A DNA stretch of 51,391 bases from positions 1 to 51,391 of the forward strand of contig NZ_JAUYNW010000048.1 in the NCBI RefSeq assembly GCF_030698145.1, written 5' to 3'. A model generated the notes under the pieces. That model was not told the DNA's origin. It was given only the letters and a program-made list of their open reading frames with translations, and made no database searches. The DNA comes from Phenylobacterium sp. (GTDB lineage: Bacteria > Pseudomonadota > Alphaproteobacteria > Caulobacterales > Caulobacteraceae). Of this stretch, positions 40,501-46,789 are shown in pieces (position 1 is the stretch's first letter; each line of letters opens with the position of its first letter). The position numbers were made by a program, and so were the translations under genes.

Positions 40501-40873
40501 GGGCGATGGCAGGTTGCGCGTCGGCCTGTCGGGACCTCCGGTCCGGCTTGGGCCCAACGCCGCTGTCACCCTCAATATGGCGTTCCACGAACTGGCCACG
40601 AACGCGACCAAGTATGGCGCCCTGTCGACTCCCGGCGGCCGTGTTGATGTCGACTGGTCGACAGACGCGGGGGGCGAGGCGATCCTTATCGATTGGCGTG
40701 AATCCGGGGGGCCGGAGGTCAAGGTTCCCGGCCGGCGCGGATTCGGCTCGCGCTTGATCGAACGCGGCCTGACGCGGGAAATGGGCGGCAAGGCGCTGCT
40801 CACCTTCCTGCCCCAAGGTTTGTGGTGTCACATCCGCTTGCCGCTTTCGGCCAAGCTCAGTCTGGCGGCTTGA
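37586..40873 (+). CDS. Hybrid sensor kinase with HisKA and HWE kinase cores
   Basis: This 1095-residue soluble multi-domain kinase has a PAS-like domain (about 25-170, WSLSPLGPIDDWPQSLRTTV) followed by a GAF-like domain (about 180-335). A classical HisKA/HATPase core follows, with His360 in SHEFRTPLTLML, NLISNAFKFT and GTGIGLAL. The receiver domain (about 625-745) has phospho-acceptor Asp673 in LVLSDVMMPDLDG and Lys in LVKPF. A second PAS domain (about 775-885) and an HWE-type kinase core end it, with His905 in DELNHRVKNTLASVQSIA and FHELATNATKYGAL. Two unlike kinases around one receiver are unusual. The ATG at 37586 was chosen because PAS homology starts soon after; earlier in-frame starts read through antisense VWA sequence. 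Confidence 0.88.
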   Translation: MNSRIDSARFSDGDFLSGGGEMADLIRSTDWSLSPLGPIDDWPQSLRTTVSLCLASNFPINIIWGPQFNQIYNDGYRVMCGAAHPRSLGEPYNVTWASAWPAIGEPFHRARAGETSFLDNQRMFLFRNGYLEEAFFTFSLSPIRDESGGVGGVFLPVVETTASTLSERRTRLLRDLNARLAEARTTREVYARAIETFTGCEFDLPFVLLYDLEPDTETYRLAGHIGLEAHTAGAPLELTLNSSSPWPVKALCDVRDAVQVEDVPARLAGAPGSSYEEPPNTALAFPIITAGARLPTALLIMAASPRLPLDEAYRGFFSLLAAAVTAGLANARTFEEERRRAEMLTALDRAKTAFFSNVSHEFRTPLTLMLGPIEDALDEAAGLPGAQRERLEVAHRNALRLLKLVNSLLDFSRIEAGRAQASFESTDLATLTAELASTFRSACERAGLTLVVDCEALSEPVFVDRDMWEKVVLNLISNAFKFTLEGEIAVTLNAVAGWVELIVRDTGLGIAEAELPRVFERFHRIEGQKGRTHEGTGIGLALVEELVKLHGGEVAVRSRLGEGAAFHVTIPLGTDHLPPERLAAEPRLDPTAIHADAYVAEAMRWLPDDDQPSAAGPVEGRPRIVLADDNADMRGYVKRLLEEGGYQVEAVENGRAALEAVRRGPPPDLVLSDVMMPDLDGFGLLAALRSDPGLDGLLVILLSARAGEEARVEGLAAGADDYLVKPFSARELRARVDAAVKLARQRREAAGREQDLRAQIAVEQGRAALRQTQDQLEFALQAGRLGSWELDLASRRFVSSAHSRANFGLGPNDPFERYEDVVARVHPDDRDQRQAAIDRAISTGEDLEVEYRTLKPDGQVGWILARGRAAFEDGRAVRLAGISLDITARKAAEEHQRLLVDELNHRVKNTLASVQSIAMQTLRHVEHPAAFNEAFIERIHALARAHELLSEASWEGASLAEVIERTLQIHVPGDGRLRVGLSGPPVRLGPNAAVTLNMAFHELATNATKYGALSTPGGRVDVDWSTDAGGEAILIDWRESGGPEVKVPGRRGFGSRLIERGLTREMGGKALLTFLPQGLWCHIRLPLSAKLSLAA

Positions 40874-40878
40874 CGAGC

Positions 40879-41265
40879 ATGACCGTGCCGCTCGCGGGCC
40901 TCCGGCTCCTGCTCGTCGAGGACGAGGCGATGGTCGCGCTGATGATCGAGGAGATGCTGAACGACCTGGGCTGCATCGTCGTGGACGTCGCAGGGACCGT
41001 GTCGCGCGGCTTGAGTTTCGTCGAGGCGGCGGCGCGGACCCTCGACGCGGCGGTCCTCGATGTGAATCTGGGCGGCGAGAAGGTCTATCCGGTCGCCGAG
41101 AAGCTGGCCGCCAACGGCGTGCCGTTCGTGTTTTCAACTGGCTACGGCGTCGCCGGCATCGCGCCGGACTTCGCTCGCATTCCTGCGCTCGCCAAACCCT
41201 ACAGCGCCAAGGCGCTCGAGGCGGCGCTGCTGACCGCGCTCGGCCGGACGAAACCCGACTCCTAG
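40879..41265 (+). CDS. Single-domain response regulator for HWE kinase
   Basis: This 128-residue receiver has LLVEDEAMVALMIEEML, phospho-acceptor Asp61 in AAVLDVNLGGE, the FSTGYG switch and Lys in LAKPYSA. The D-V-N-L-GGE pattern is characteristic of receivers that pair with HWE kinases. It starts 5 bases after the hybrid kinase, so it is almost certainly its partner. No output domain exists; signalling would be by contact. Its stop is 5 bases from the stop of the convergent HTH gene. Confidence 0.9.
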   Translation: MTVPLAGLRLLLVEDEAMVALMIEEMLNDLGCIVVDVAGTVSRGLSFVEAAARTLDAAVLDVNLGGEKVYPVAEKLAANGVPFVFSTGYGVAGIAPDFARIPALAKPYSAKALEAALLTALGRTKPDS

Positions 41266-41270
41266 GCCGT

Positions 41271-42203
41271 TCAGGGCTTGGCGCGCCCGAACTGCGGGCG
41301 AACGACCTGGTTCTCGTCCGCCGGCTTTGGATTGGCGACGGGCGTGAGGCTGCGCGCAAGCGAGCGGTGGAAGGGGATCTGCAGCAACAGGTCGCCACCC
41401 ATCGCCAGTTGAGCGGGGCCGAAGTCGCGCGAGAGATGGGCCAGGACGTCCTCCGGTATGCTGCCTTCTGGGGCGAGCGGATTCTGCATCAACCGTTCCT
41501 GATAGCGGCGCTCGTCGGCCTCGGCGTCGCCGGAGAGGTCGCCGATCCGGTCGAGCATGATCGTGGCCGCCGTGATGCCGGGCAGTGAGCCGGCGCCGAT
41601 GCCGAGGCTCACACCGTCCAGGCGCTGGACGCGCCCTGGCGGGGGCGTGCTGAAGATCGCGAAGACCAGGGCGCCGCTCACGGCGTCGGTGGCGATGCAG
41701 AAGAGCTTGCCGCGAATGGGGAAGAGCCAGCCTGCATATACGGTTTCGCGGATTCCCATGCGGACTTCGAGCAGGCCGTCGTCTCCGAGCCGGAGCATGC
41801 CCTGGTCGTGGAGGAAGCGCCCCGGCGCGGCCTCCGCCGGGCGCGTGGTCTGGAAGAAGCACTCGAGGTCGGTGGCGCAGGTTTCGGTGGCGCTCTTGAT
41901 CTGCCCCATGATGGGCAGGACGATGCCGTGGCCCGCGCCGTCCGGGCCCGGCGGTTGAACGCCGAACAGATCGGCGAAATCGGGCATCGCCCGATCCCAG
42001 TCCAGCATCGTGAACCCGGGCCGTCTGCCGGCGATGTAGCGGGTCAGGTGGGCCATGTTGTGGGTCGCCGGCGCCACGGCGCCCGAGACCCAGCGGCCGA
42101 TCACCGACTTGTCGACCGCGAGGTCCGCCGCGAGCTGAGCGCGGCTCATCGAGAAGACCTTCAGCACCAGTTCCAGTTTTGCGCCGAACGGTGTTTTCGC
42201 CAT
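41271..42203 (-). CDS. HTH-domain protein with unknown C-terminal domain
   Basis: This 310-residue protein's first 70 residues form an XRE-like helix-turn-helix (MSRAQLAADLAVDKSVIGRW, then VSGAVAPATHNMAHLTRYI). The remaining 240 residues are mixed alpha/beta with no motif that I recognise, including LECFFQTTRPAEAAPGRFL and IRETVYAGWLFPIRGK. A large C-terminal sensor or effector fold is likely. It is on the same strand as the riboflavin-like operon and 97 bases downstream of its last gene, so it could be a regulator of that operon, but it may also be independent. The ATG at 42203 is well placed. Confidence 0.75.
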   Translation of the reverse strand: MAKTPFGAKLELVLKVFSMSRAQLAADLAVDKSVIGRWVSGAVAPATHNMAHLTRYIAGRRPGFTMLDWDRAMPDFADLFGVQPPGPDGAGHGIVLPIMGQIKSATETCATDLECFFQTTRPAEAAPGRFLHDQGMLRLGDDGLLEVRMGIRETVYAGWLFPIRGKLFCIATDAVSGALVFAIFSTPPPGRVQRLDGVSLGIGAGSLPGITAATIMLDRIGDLSGDAEADERRYQERLMQNPLAPEGSIPEDVLAHLSRDFGPAQLAMGGDLLLQIPFHRSLARSLTPVANPKPADENQVVRPQFGRAKP

Positions 42204-42300
42204 GGACCTAGCCTAGCGCAGTACGGGGTCGCCCCGCCAGCCACGCGCGACGTGAACAGTCAGGACGTACTGAATTGCCTCCGCGCCGCGCCAAAGGCCA

Positions 42301-43446
42301 TCACGCGCCTGAATAGTATCCCGACGCTCGCTTGGCGCTGATCTCGACGCCGGCGCGGGCGGGGACCATATCGTCGGGCAGGGCGACCTGGGTGACGATC
42401 TCGACGCCGGCGGCGGTGACGGCGTCGGTCTTCAGGTTGCTCATCGAGATCCAGCGGTCGATACGCTTCAGGCCCAGCCAATGCAGCACATCGACCGACA
42501 GCGCCTGGAAGCGCGCGTCGCAAATCCCGGCCACCTCGATGGTGCGGTCGAAATAAGCTTCGGCCCGGTCGCCACCGACGGCGCGGGCGCGGGCGTTGTA
42601 GACCAACAGCTTCACCACCTCGCCCAGGGCGCGGCCTTCCTTGCGGTTGTAGACCACCACACCCAGCCCGCCAGCCTGCGCCATGCGCACCGCCTCCTCC
42701 ACCCCCAGGGCGAGATAGGGGCGGCAGGTGCAGAGGTCCGAGCCGAAGACATCGGAGCCGCCGCATTCGTCGTGGACGCGGCAGGAGACCTGCCGGTCGT
42801 TTGCATGCAGCAGGGCGGGGTCGCCGAACAGATAGATGCTGGTCCCGCCGATGGGCGGCAGGAAGACCTTGCGGTCCGGATCGGTCTTGAGCGCCGGGTA
42901 CATGCCGTCGGAGCAGCGGAACAAGGCCTCGCGCAGGGCGCTCTCGGCCAGGCCGAAGCGGGCGGCGACTCCCGGCAGCCACCAGACCGGCTCGATGGCG
43001 ATCTTGGTCACCGCGATGTCGCCGGCCCGGTTCAGCACGCGCCCGTCGGGACGCAGCCGGCCCAGGTCCACGGCGTCGTTGATCTCGGCCATCCGCAGGC
43101 TGCCGCCGGTCACCGCGATGCTGGGCCGGATATCGAGGCCCGCCTTGAACTCGGGAGCGAACACCTCGGCCACCCGGTGGCCCCAGGGATCGAGCGTGAC
43201 GATCTTGCCGGGCTCCGACCATTGGGCGAAGGGGCCGATCTCCACGCTGGGCGCGGTCCCGGCGAGGTTCGGCCGATGATGCGCCGATAGGGCGCCGGTG
43301 GCTGCCGCCAGGGCCTGGTATGCGCTGAAGGTCCCGGCGTGGACGCCGATGGCGTTGCGCGCCCGCCCAGCGTCGAGGCCGGCCACCACAGGGCCGCGCA
43401 AGCGGGGGGTCGGCGCACCCCACGAGATCTCAGGCGGACGGGTCAT
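42301..43446 (-). CDS. GTP cyclohydrolase II-like enzyme with extended N-terminal domain
   Basis: This 381-residue enzyme has about 190 N-terminal residues matching the GTP cyclohydrolase N-terminal domain (VEIGPFAQWSEPGKIVTLDP, then RPSIAVTGGSLRMAEI). A RibA/GTP cyclohydrolase II catalytic domain follows. The zinc site is perfect: Cys228-x10-Cys239-x-Cys241 in HDECGGSDVFGSDLCTC. The catalytic segment YNRKEGRALGEVVK follows. The usual DTVEAN and TNNP-K blocks are altered (AEAYFD; SMSNLK), as in the URC1-like subfamily. Canonical RibA is about 200 residues. It is the last gene of a five-gene operon, 3 bases after the CDP-alcohol transferase. It should open the purine or pyrimidine ring of a nucleotide; the true substrate is unknown. 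Confidence 0.85.
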   Translation of the reverse strand: MTRPPEISWGAPTPRLRGPVVAGLDAGRARNAIGVHAGTFSAYQALAAATGALSAHHRPNLAGTAPSVEIGPFAQWSEPGKIVTLDPWGHRVAEVFAPEFKAGLDIRPSIAVTGGSLRMAEINDAVDLGRLRPDGRVLNRAGDIAVTKIAIEPVWWLPGVAARFGLAESALREALFRCSDGMYPALKTDPDRKVFLPPIGGTSIYLFGDPALLHANDRQVSCRVHDECGGSDVFGSDLCTCRPYLALGVEEAVRMAQAGGLGVVVYNRKEGRALGEVVKLLVYNARARAVGGDRAEAYFDRTIEVAGICDARFQALSVDVLHWLGLKRIDRWISMSNLKTDAVTAAGVEIVTQVALPDDMVPARAGVEISAKRASGYYSGA

Positions 43447-43449
43447 CGC

Positions 43450-44052
43450 CTATTCCTTCATCAGCAGGACAGGGCGCGGCTGGGCCAGGCCGTGGGGCGC
43501 ATCGAGGTCCTGGCCGCCGCGCAGGATGTAGACGATCTGCTCCAGGCGGCTCAGGCCCACCAGAGCCGCTGCGGCCGGGAGCCAGGCCTCCGAGCCGCTG
43601 AGCGCGATCAACGGCCAGAGGCAGAACAGCAGCACGGCGCCGGCCTTGGCAGACCAGAAGTGGAACATCAGGAACCGGCGCCGCAACAGCCACGAGACCG
43701 CCAGATAGACCAGCGGCCCGCCGAACAGCGCCACGAGCGCCGCTGTATGGCGCTCGGCGAGGCCGGGATAGGCCATCAGCAGGAAACCCAGAATGGCCAG
43801 GGAGAACAGGTTGTCGACCACGGCGTCGAGCTGGGCGCCGAAGGCCGAGGCCCGGCCGCTGCGCCGCGCCAGCCAACCGTCGATCAGGTCAGTCGCCGCC
43901 GCCAGGCCGTAGAGCGCCAGGGCCGCCTGCGCCTGGCCCGCCGCCAGCAGGCCGAAAATCGGCGCGATCAGCATGGCGCGCGAGAGGGTCACCAGATTGG
44001 CCAGCTTGAGGTGGCCTTCCTCGGTCAGCACCCGGCGCCAGAAGGCGGTCAC
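43450..44052 (-). CDS. CDP-alcohol phosphatidyltransferase
   Basis: This 200-residue membrane protein has about six helices and the full CDP-alcohol motif D58-G-x2-A-R-x8-G-x3-D76-x3-D80 in LIDGWLARRSGRASAFGAQL and the following D-A-V-V-D. Such enzymes transfer a phosphatidyl or phosphoalcohol group from a CDP-activated donor. The start is GTG at 44052 and overlaps the stop of the Rieske gene (GTGA). Its presence in an operon with nucleotide-opening and oxidising enzymes suggests attachment of a modified alcohol or ribityl product to a lipid, but acceptor and donor are unknown. A minor phospholipid synthase recruited by chance is the plain alternative. Confidence 0.87.
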   Translation of the reverse strand: MTAFWRRVLTEEGHLKLANLVTLSRAMLIAPIFGLLAAGQAQAALALYGLAAATDLIDGWLARRSGRASAFGAQLDAVVDNLFSLAILGFLLMAYPGLAERHTAALVALFGGPLVYLAVSWLLRRRFLMFHFWSAKAGAVLLFCLWPLIALSGSEAWLPAAAALVGLSRLEQIVYILRGGQDLDAPHGLAQPRPVLLMKE

Positions 44053-44306
44053 GGCGCTGTTGCGGGTTGTTCGTCCAGGCGGATGGTCGAGGCCTGGGCG
44101 ACGAGTTGGGCGATCTTGAAGACGCCGTGGTGCAGGGGGCAGACGATCTCGTCGTCGCCGTTGACGAAGCCGAACTTCAGCGGGCCGCCGCGATGGGGGC
44201 AGCGGTTGAGCACCAGATAGAGCCGGTCATCGTGGCCCAGCAGGAAATACTCCCGTCCGTCGCGGTAGATGGGCGGCAGGTCGGCGGCGATCCAGCTCGC
44301 GGCCAT
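44049..44306 (-). CDS. Small Rieske [2Fe-2S] protein
   Basis: This 85-residue protein has the Rieske cluster ligands Cys36-x-His38 (NRCPHRGGPL) and Cys56-x2-His59 (VCPLHHGVF). It has no signal or membrane segment, so it is a soluble ferredoxin-like electron carrier. It sits 5 bases after the diiron oxidase gene and overlaps the CDP-alcohol transferase by 4 bases, and is the natural electron donor for that oxidase. Rieske-type ferredoxins are usually slightly longer, so this is a compact version. The start at 44306 gives MAASWIAADLPPIYRDG. Confidence 0.88.
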   Translation of the reverse strand: MAASWIAADLPPIYRDGREYFLLGHDDRLYLVLNRCPHRGGPLKFGFVNGDDEIVCPLHHGVFKIAQLVAQASTIRLDEQPATAP

Positions 44307-44311
44307 GGCGC

Positions 44312-45538
44312 TCAGGCCCCCACGCCGAGGGTCCGGCCGACGGCGCCGGGCGGGAAGGCTGCGAAGGCCGCGGCGCTGAGGACCAGGCCCAGGCCGCCGA
44401 CCTGGATGCGCGCCGGCGCTGCGCCGAGCCGGGCCGCCGCCGTGGGCGTGATAGCCACACCCAGCATCGCCAGGTCGGGCGGAGCGGAGGCGGCCAGGCC
44501 CGCCTCGGCGGCGGCGTCGAAGGCCTGGCTGACCGCCAGCATGTGCTCGCCGGCGCGGGCGAAGGCCGATCGCGTCAGCTCGGCGCCGGCGACGATCTCC
44601 GCCCCAACCTCTTCGCCGTAGGTCTCGACCAGGGGCACGGCGACCTCGTCGATGACCATGCGGGTGTGGTGCAGGTCGATATGGGTGTGTTCGGCGAAAT
44701 AGCGGGCGTCCGCGTCGGGGTGGAATTCCGCCAGATAGCGGGCGTGGTCGCGGGTGGAGCGCTGGTAGGCGGTCTCGGCGAACAGCAGGAACCCGACCTG
44801 TAGGAAGAAATTGCGTGGGTTCTGGAACAGGTGGTGGATGGCGTTGTGCAGCTCGAGCGCGGCGGTGTCGAAGAACGGCCAATAGGCGTTGTAGGTGTCC
44901 GACAGGCCGAAATCGCGCATGACGGCGCGGTAGAGCACGCTGTGCTTACGCCCATGGGCGCCATAGCCGAACTCGTCGATCAGGATGCGGAACAGGGCCG
45001 ATTGCGGCGCGCCGAACTCGCCTACCACCCCCAGCGCCGAGGCCGAAGCCTCGGCCAGCAGGTCGGCGGAGGACTGGATCAGGAAGTTCCGGTAGTGGGC
45101 CTCTCGCTGCGGGCTGGTCCGCAGGAAGGCCGTGAAGGCGTCCTCAGGTCGCGCGCGCAGTTCCGGCAGGAGGGCGTCGGCATAGGCGGCGAGGTTGCGG
45201 CCATGCGCGGCCTGCTTGGCCGTCTCAAGCGCGGGGGCCAGGAGCTCATGCTCAAGCTCGGCGCGCAAGGCCTCGAGCCGGGCCATCTCGGCGGGATCGT
45301 AATGGCGGCGCAAGCGCGCCAGGATCGAGCCGCCGCCCGCATCCTCGGGAAGCAGCATGTAACGCGCCTGGTAGGCGCGCATCAGAGCCTGGTGCTTGGC
45401 GTGGCGCAGCCGGGCGGGGTCGGTGTCCCATCCTGCCTCACCGGCGTCGATGCGCAGGTCCCAGGCGGCGGGCGGATCGGTCCCGGCCCGGACGGCGAGG
45501 TGTCCGCCGATCTCGGCGATCTGGGCCGCGCCGATCAT
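44312..45538 (-). CDS. Heme-oxygenase-like diiron oxidase (HDO-type redox enzyme)
   Basis: This 408-residue all-helical protein is of the iron-containing redox enzyme family with a haem-oxygenase/TenA-like fold. A third-helix ligand motif HxxxDxxH is clear at His284, Asp288 and His291 in AEHTHIDLHHTRM. A first-helix candidate is Glu189 with His195/His199 in DEFGYGAHGRKHS, and Glu255 lies in LFAETAYQ. These fit the six ligands of HDO diiron enzymes, which cleave or oxidise amines, acids and heterocycles using O2. Residues 1-150 form a helical N-terminal region and 350-408 an Ala/Gly-rich tail. It overlaps the reductase gene (ATGA). The substrate is unknown; the neighbouring enzymes suggest a pyrimidine or ribityl compound. 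Confidence 0.82.
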   Translation of the reverse strand: MIGAAQIAEIGGHLAVRAGTDPPAAWDLRIDAGEAGWDTDPARLRHAKHQALMRAYQARYMLLPEDAGGGSILARLRRHYDPAEMARLEALRAELEHELLAPALETAKQAAHGRNLAAYADALLPELRARPEDAFTAFLRTSPQREAHYRNFLIQSSADLLAEASASALGVVGEFGAPQSALFRILIDEFGYGAHGRKHSVLYRAVMRDFGLSDTYNAYWPFFDTAALELHNAIHHLFQNPRNFFLQVGFLLFAETAYQRSTRDHARYLAEFHPDADARYFAEHTHIDLHHTRMVIDEVAVPLVETYGEEVGAEIVAGAELTRSAFARAGEHMLAVSQAFDAAAEAGLAASAPPDLAMLGVAITPTAAARLGAAPARIQVGGLGLVLSAAAFAAFPPGAVGRTLGVGA

Positions 45539-46203
45539 CCCGCCACCTGCAGGGGCCGATAAACCGACACCCCGACGCCGCTCTTGATGAACCAGTCGGT
45601 GAGCCGCCAGCGGGACAGGGAGAGCGCCGATGCGCCATCGCCGGCCCGCAGGAAGGTCGGAGCGTCGGCCGCGCCCGAGATGACGGGGATGTGCTTGATG
45701 ACGATCCGCGAGACCATCTGCGCCTCGAACAGACTGTGCAGCAGGCGCGAACCGCCCTCCGCGATCAGGGTCCTGATCCCGCGGGAGTGGAGCAGGGCCA
45801 TGAGGGCGGCCAGGTCGACGCGGTCCTCGCCACAGCGGACCACCTCGACCGTTGGCTTGGCGCGCAGGGCTGCCACCACCTCGTCCGGGGCGAGATCGCA
45901 GACCGCCACCAGGGTGGGGCGGCCATCGTTCAGTAGGCGCGAGTCCAGAGGCAGGGCGCCCATCGAGGCCGGGACCACCCGCAACGGGTCGCGGCCTTCC
46001 GCATAACGGACGGTGAGCTCGGGGTCGTCGCTGCGCACCGTGCCGGCGCCGACCATGATGGCGTCATGCAGGGCCCGTTGCTCATGGAACCAGGCCCGCA
46101 GATCGTCGCCATAGAAGGCGAAGAGGTCCTTGCTGGAAGCGCCCGGGCCCAGGGACAGTTTTCCATCGATCGTCAGTTCGGACAGGGTGGTGATCTCGAG
46201 CAT
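45535..46203 (-). CDS. RibD-type pyrimidine reductase (no deaminase domain)
   Basis: This 222-residue NADPH-dependent reductase of the RibD C-terminal/dihydrofolate reductase fold shows ELTIDGKLSLGPGASSKDL, then HDAIMVGAGTVRSDDPELTV and PLRVV. TLIAEGGSRLLHSLFEAQMV follows near the C-terminus. In riboflavin synthesis this domain reduces the ribosylamino sugar of the pyrimidinone phosphate to ribityl. The N-terminal zinc deaminase half of RibD is absent. It is the first gene of the operon. The start at 46203 (MLEITTLSEL) was chosen by homology; an in-frame ATG at 46242 is possible but lacks a ribosome site. Confidence 0.85.
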   Translation of the reverse strand: MLEITTLSELTIDGKLSLGPGASSKDLFAFYGDDLRAWFHEQRALHDAIMVGAGTVRSDDPELTVRYAEGRDPLRVVPASMGALPLDSRLLNDGRPTLVAVCDLAPDEVVAALRAKPTVEVVRCGEDRVDLAALMALLHSRGIRTLIAEGGSRLLHSLFEAQMVSRIVIKHIPVISGAADAPTFLRAGDGASALSLSRWRLTDWFIKSGVGVSVYRPLQVAG

Positions 46204-46362
46204 CGGCTTCCCGTGGCGGATGGCTGTTTGGCCTGTCGCCATTGCAACGCTTGGTCTGGGGCTTTGTTGCGGCACGGACGATTGGAAAAGTTCTCGCCGG
46301 CCTGTCGGTCGGACCTTCGCCCGTTCGTCCTCAGTTACGAACAAGCCCGAAAGGAGATCTCC

Positions 46363-46782
46363 ATGACCGACACCATCGATCCCAAGGCCCCTGCCGCCGT
46401 CGAAGTGAAGGGCGGCGTCGTGCCGTATTTGAGCATCGACGGCGCGACCAAGGCCGCGGCTTTCTACGAGAAGGCGTTCGGCGCGGTGATCGCCGCGCAA
46501 TATCCGCCCGACGAACAGGGCCGGACCATGCACATCCACCTCTATCTCAACGGCGGCTCGCTCATGCTGAGCGACGGCTATCCCGAGCACGGCCAGCCCG
46601 CGCTGCCCGCCCAGGGCTACACCCTGATGCTGCCGGTGAGCGACATCCAGACCTGGTACAAGCGCGCCGTGGACGCCGGCGCCGAGGCCACCGTGAAGCC
46701 CGAGAAGATGTTCTGGGGCGACATCTATGGCGAGGTCCGCGACCCCTTCGGCGTCACCTGGTCAATGAACCAGCAGGCCTGA
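46363..46782 (+). CDS. VOC-superfamily (PhnB-like) protein
   Basis: This 139-residue protein with the glyoxalase/bleomycin-resistance fold begins VVPYLSIDGATKAAAFYEKA and shows FGAV...MHIHLYLNGGSLMLSD. The second half has GYTLMLPVSDIQTWYKRAVD and ends DPFGVTWSM. It resembles the PhnB-like single-chain VOC proteins, whose substrate is usually unknown. A strong AAGGAG lies 6 bases before the ATG. It is divergent from the five-gene operon, sharing a 159-base upstream region with it, so common regulation is possible. Confidence 0.85.
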   Translation: MTDTIDPKAPAAVEVKGGVVPYLSIDGATKAAAFYEKAFGAVIAAQYPPDEQGRTMHIHLYLNGGSLMLSDGYPEHGQPALPAQGYTLMLPVSDIQTWYKRAVDAGAEATVKPEKMFWGDIYGEVRDPFGVTWSMNQQA

Positions 46783-46789
46783 CGGCCTC

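Noticed and set aside
41271..42203. Phage repressor or prophage remnant at the HTH gene
   Set aside because: No integrase, phage structural genes or attachment repeats lie nearby, and the C-terminal domain is not repressor-like.
42301..43446. Uracil catabolism (URC) locus
   Set aside because: The cyclohydrolase resembles URC1 but no DUF1688 (URC4) or uracil phosphoribosyltransferase gene is present, while Rieske, HDO and CDP-alcohol genes are. It is kept only as an alternative.
46204..46362. Possible FMN riboswitch before the RibD-like gene
   Set aside because: The conserved FMN aptamer blocks are not present and the 159-base gap must also serve the VOC gene.
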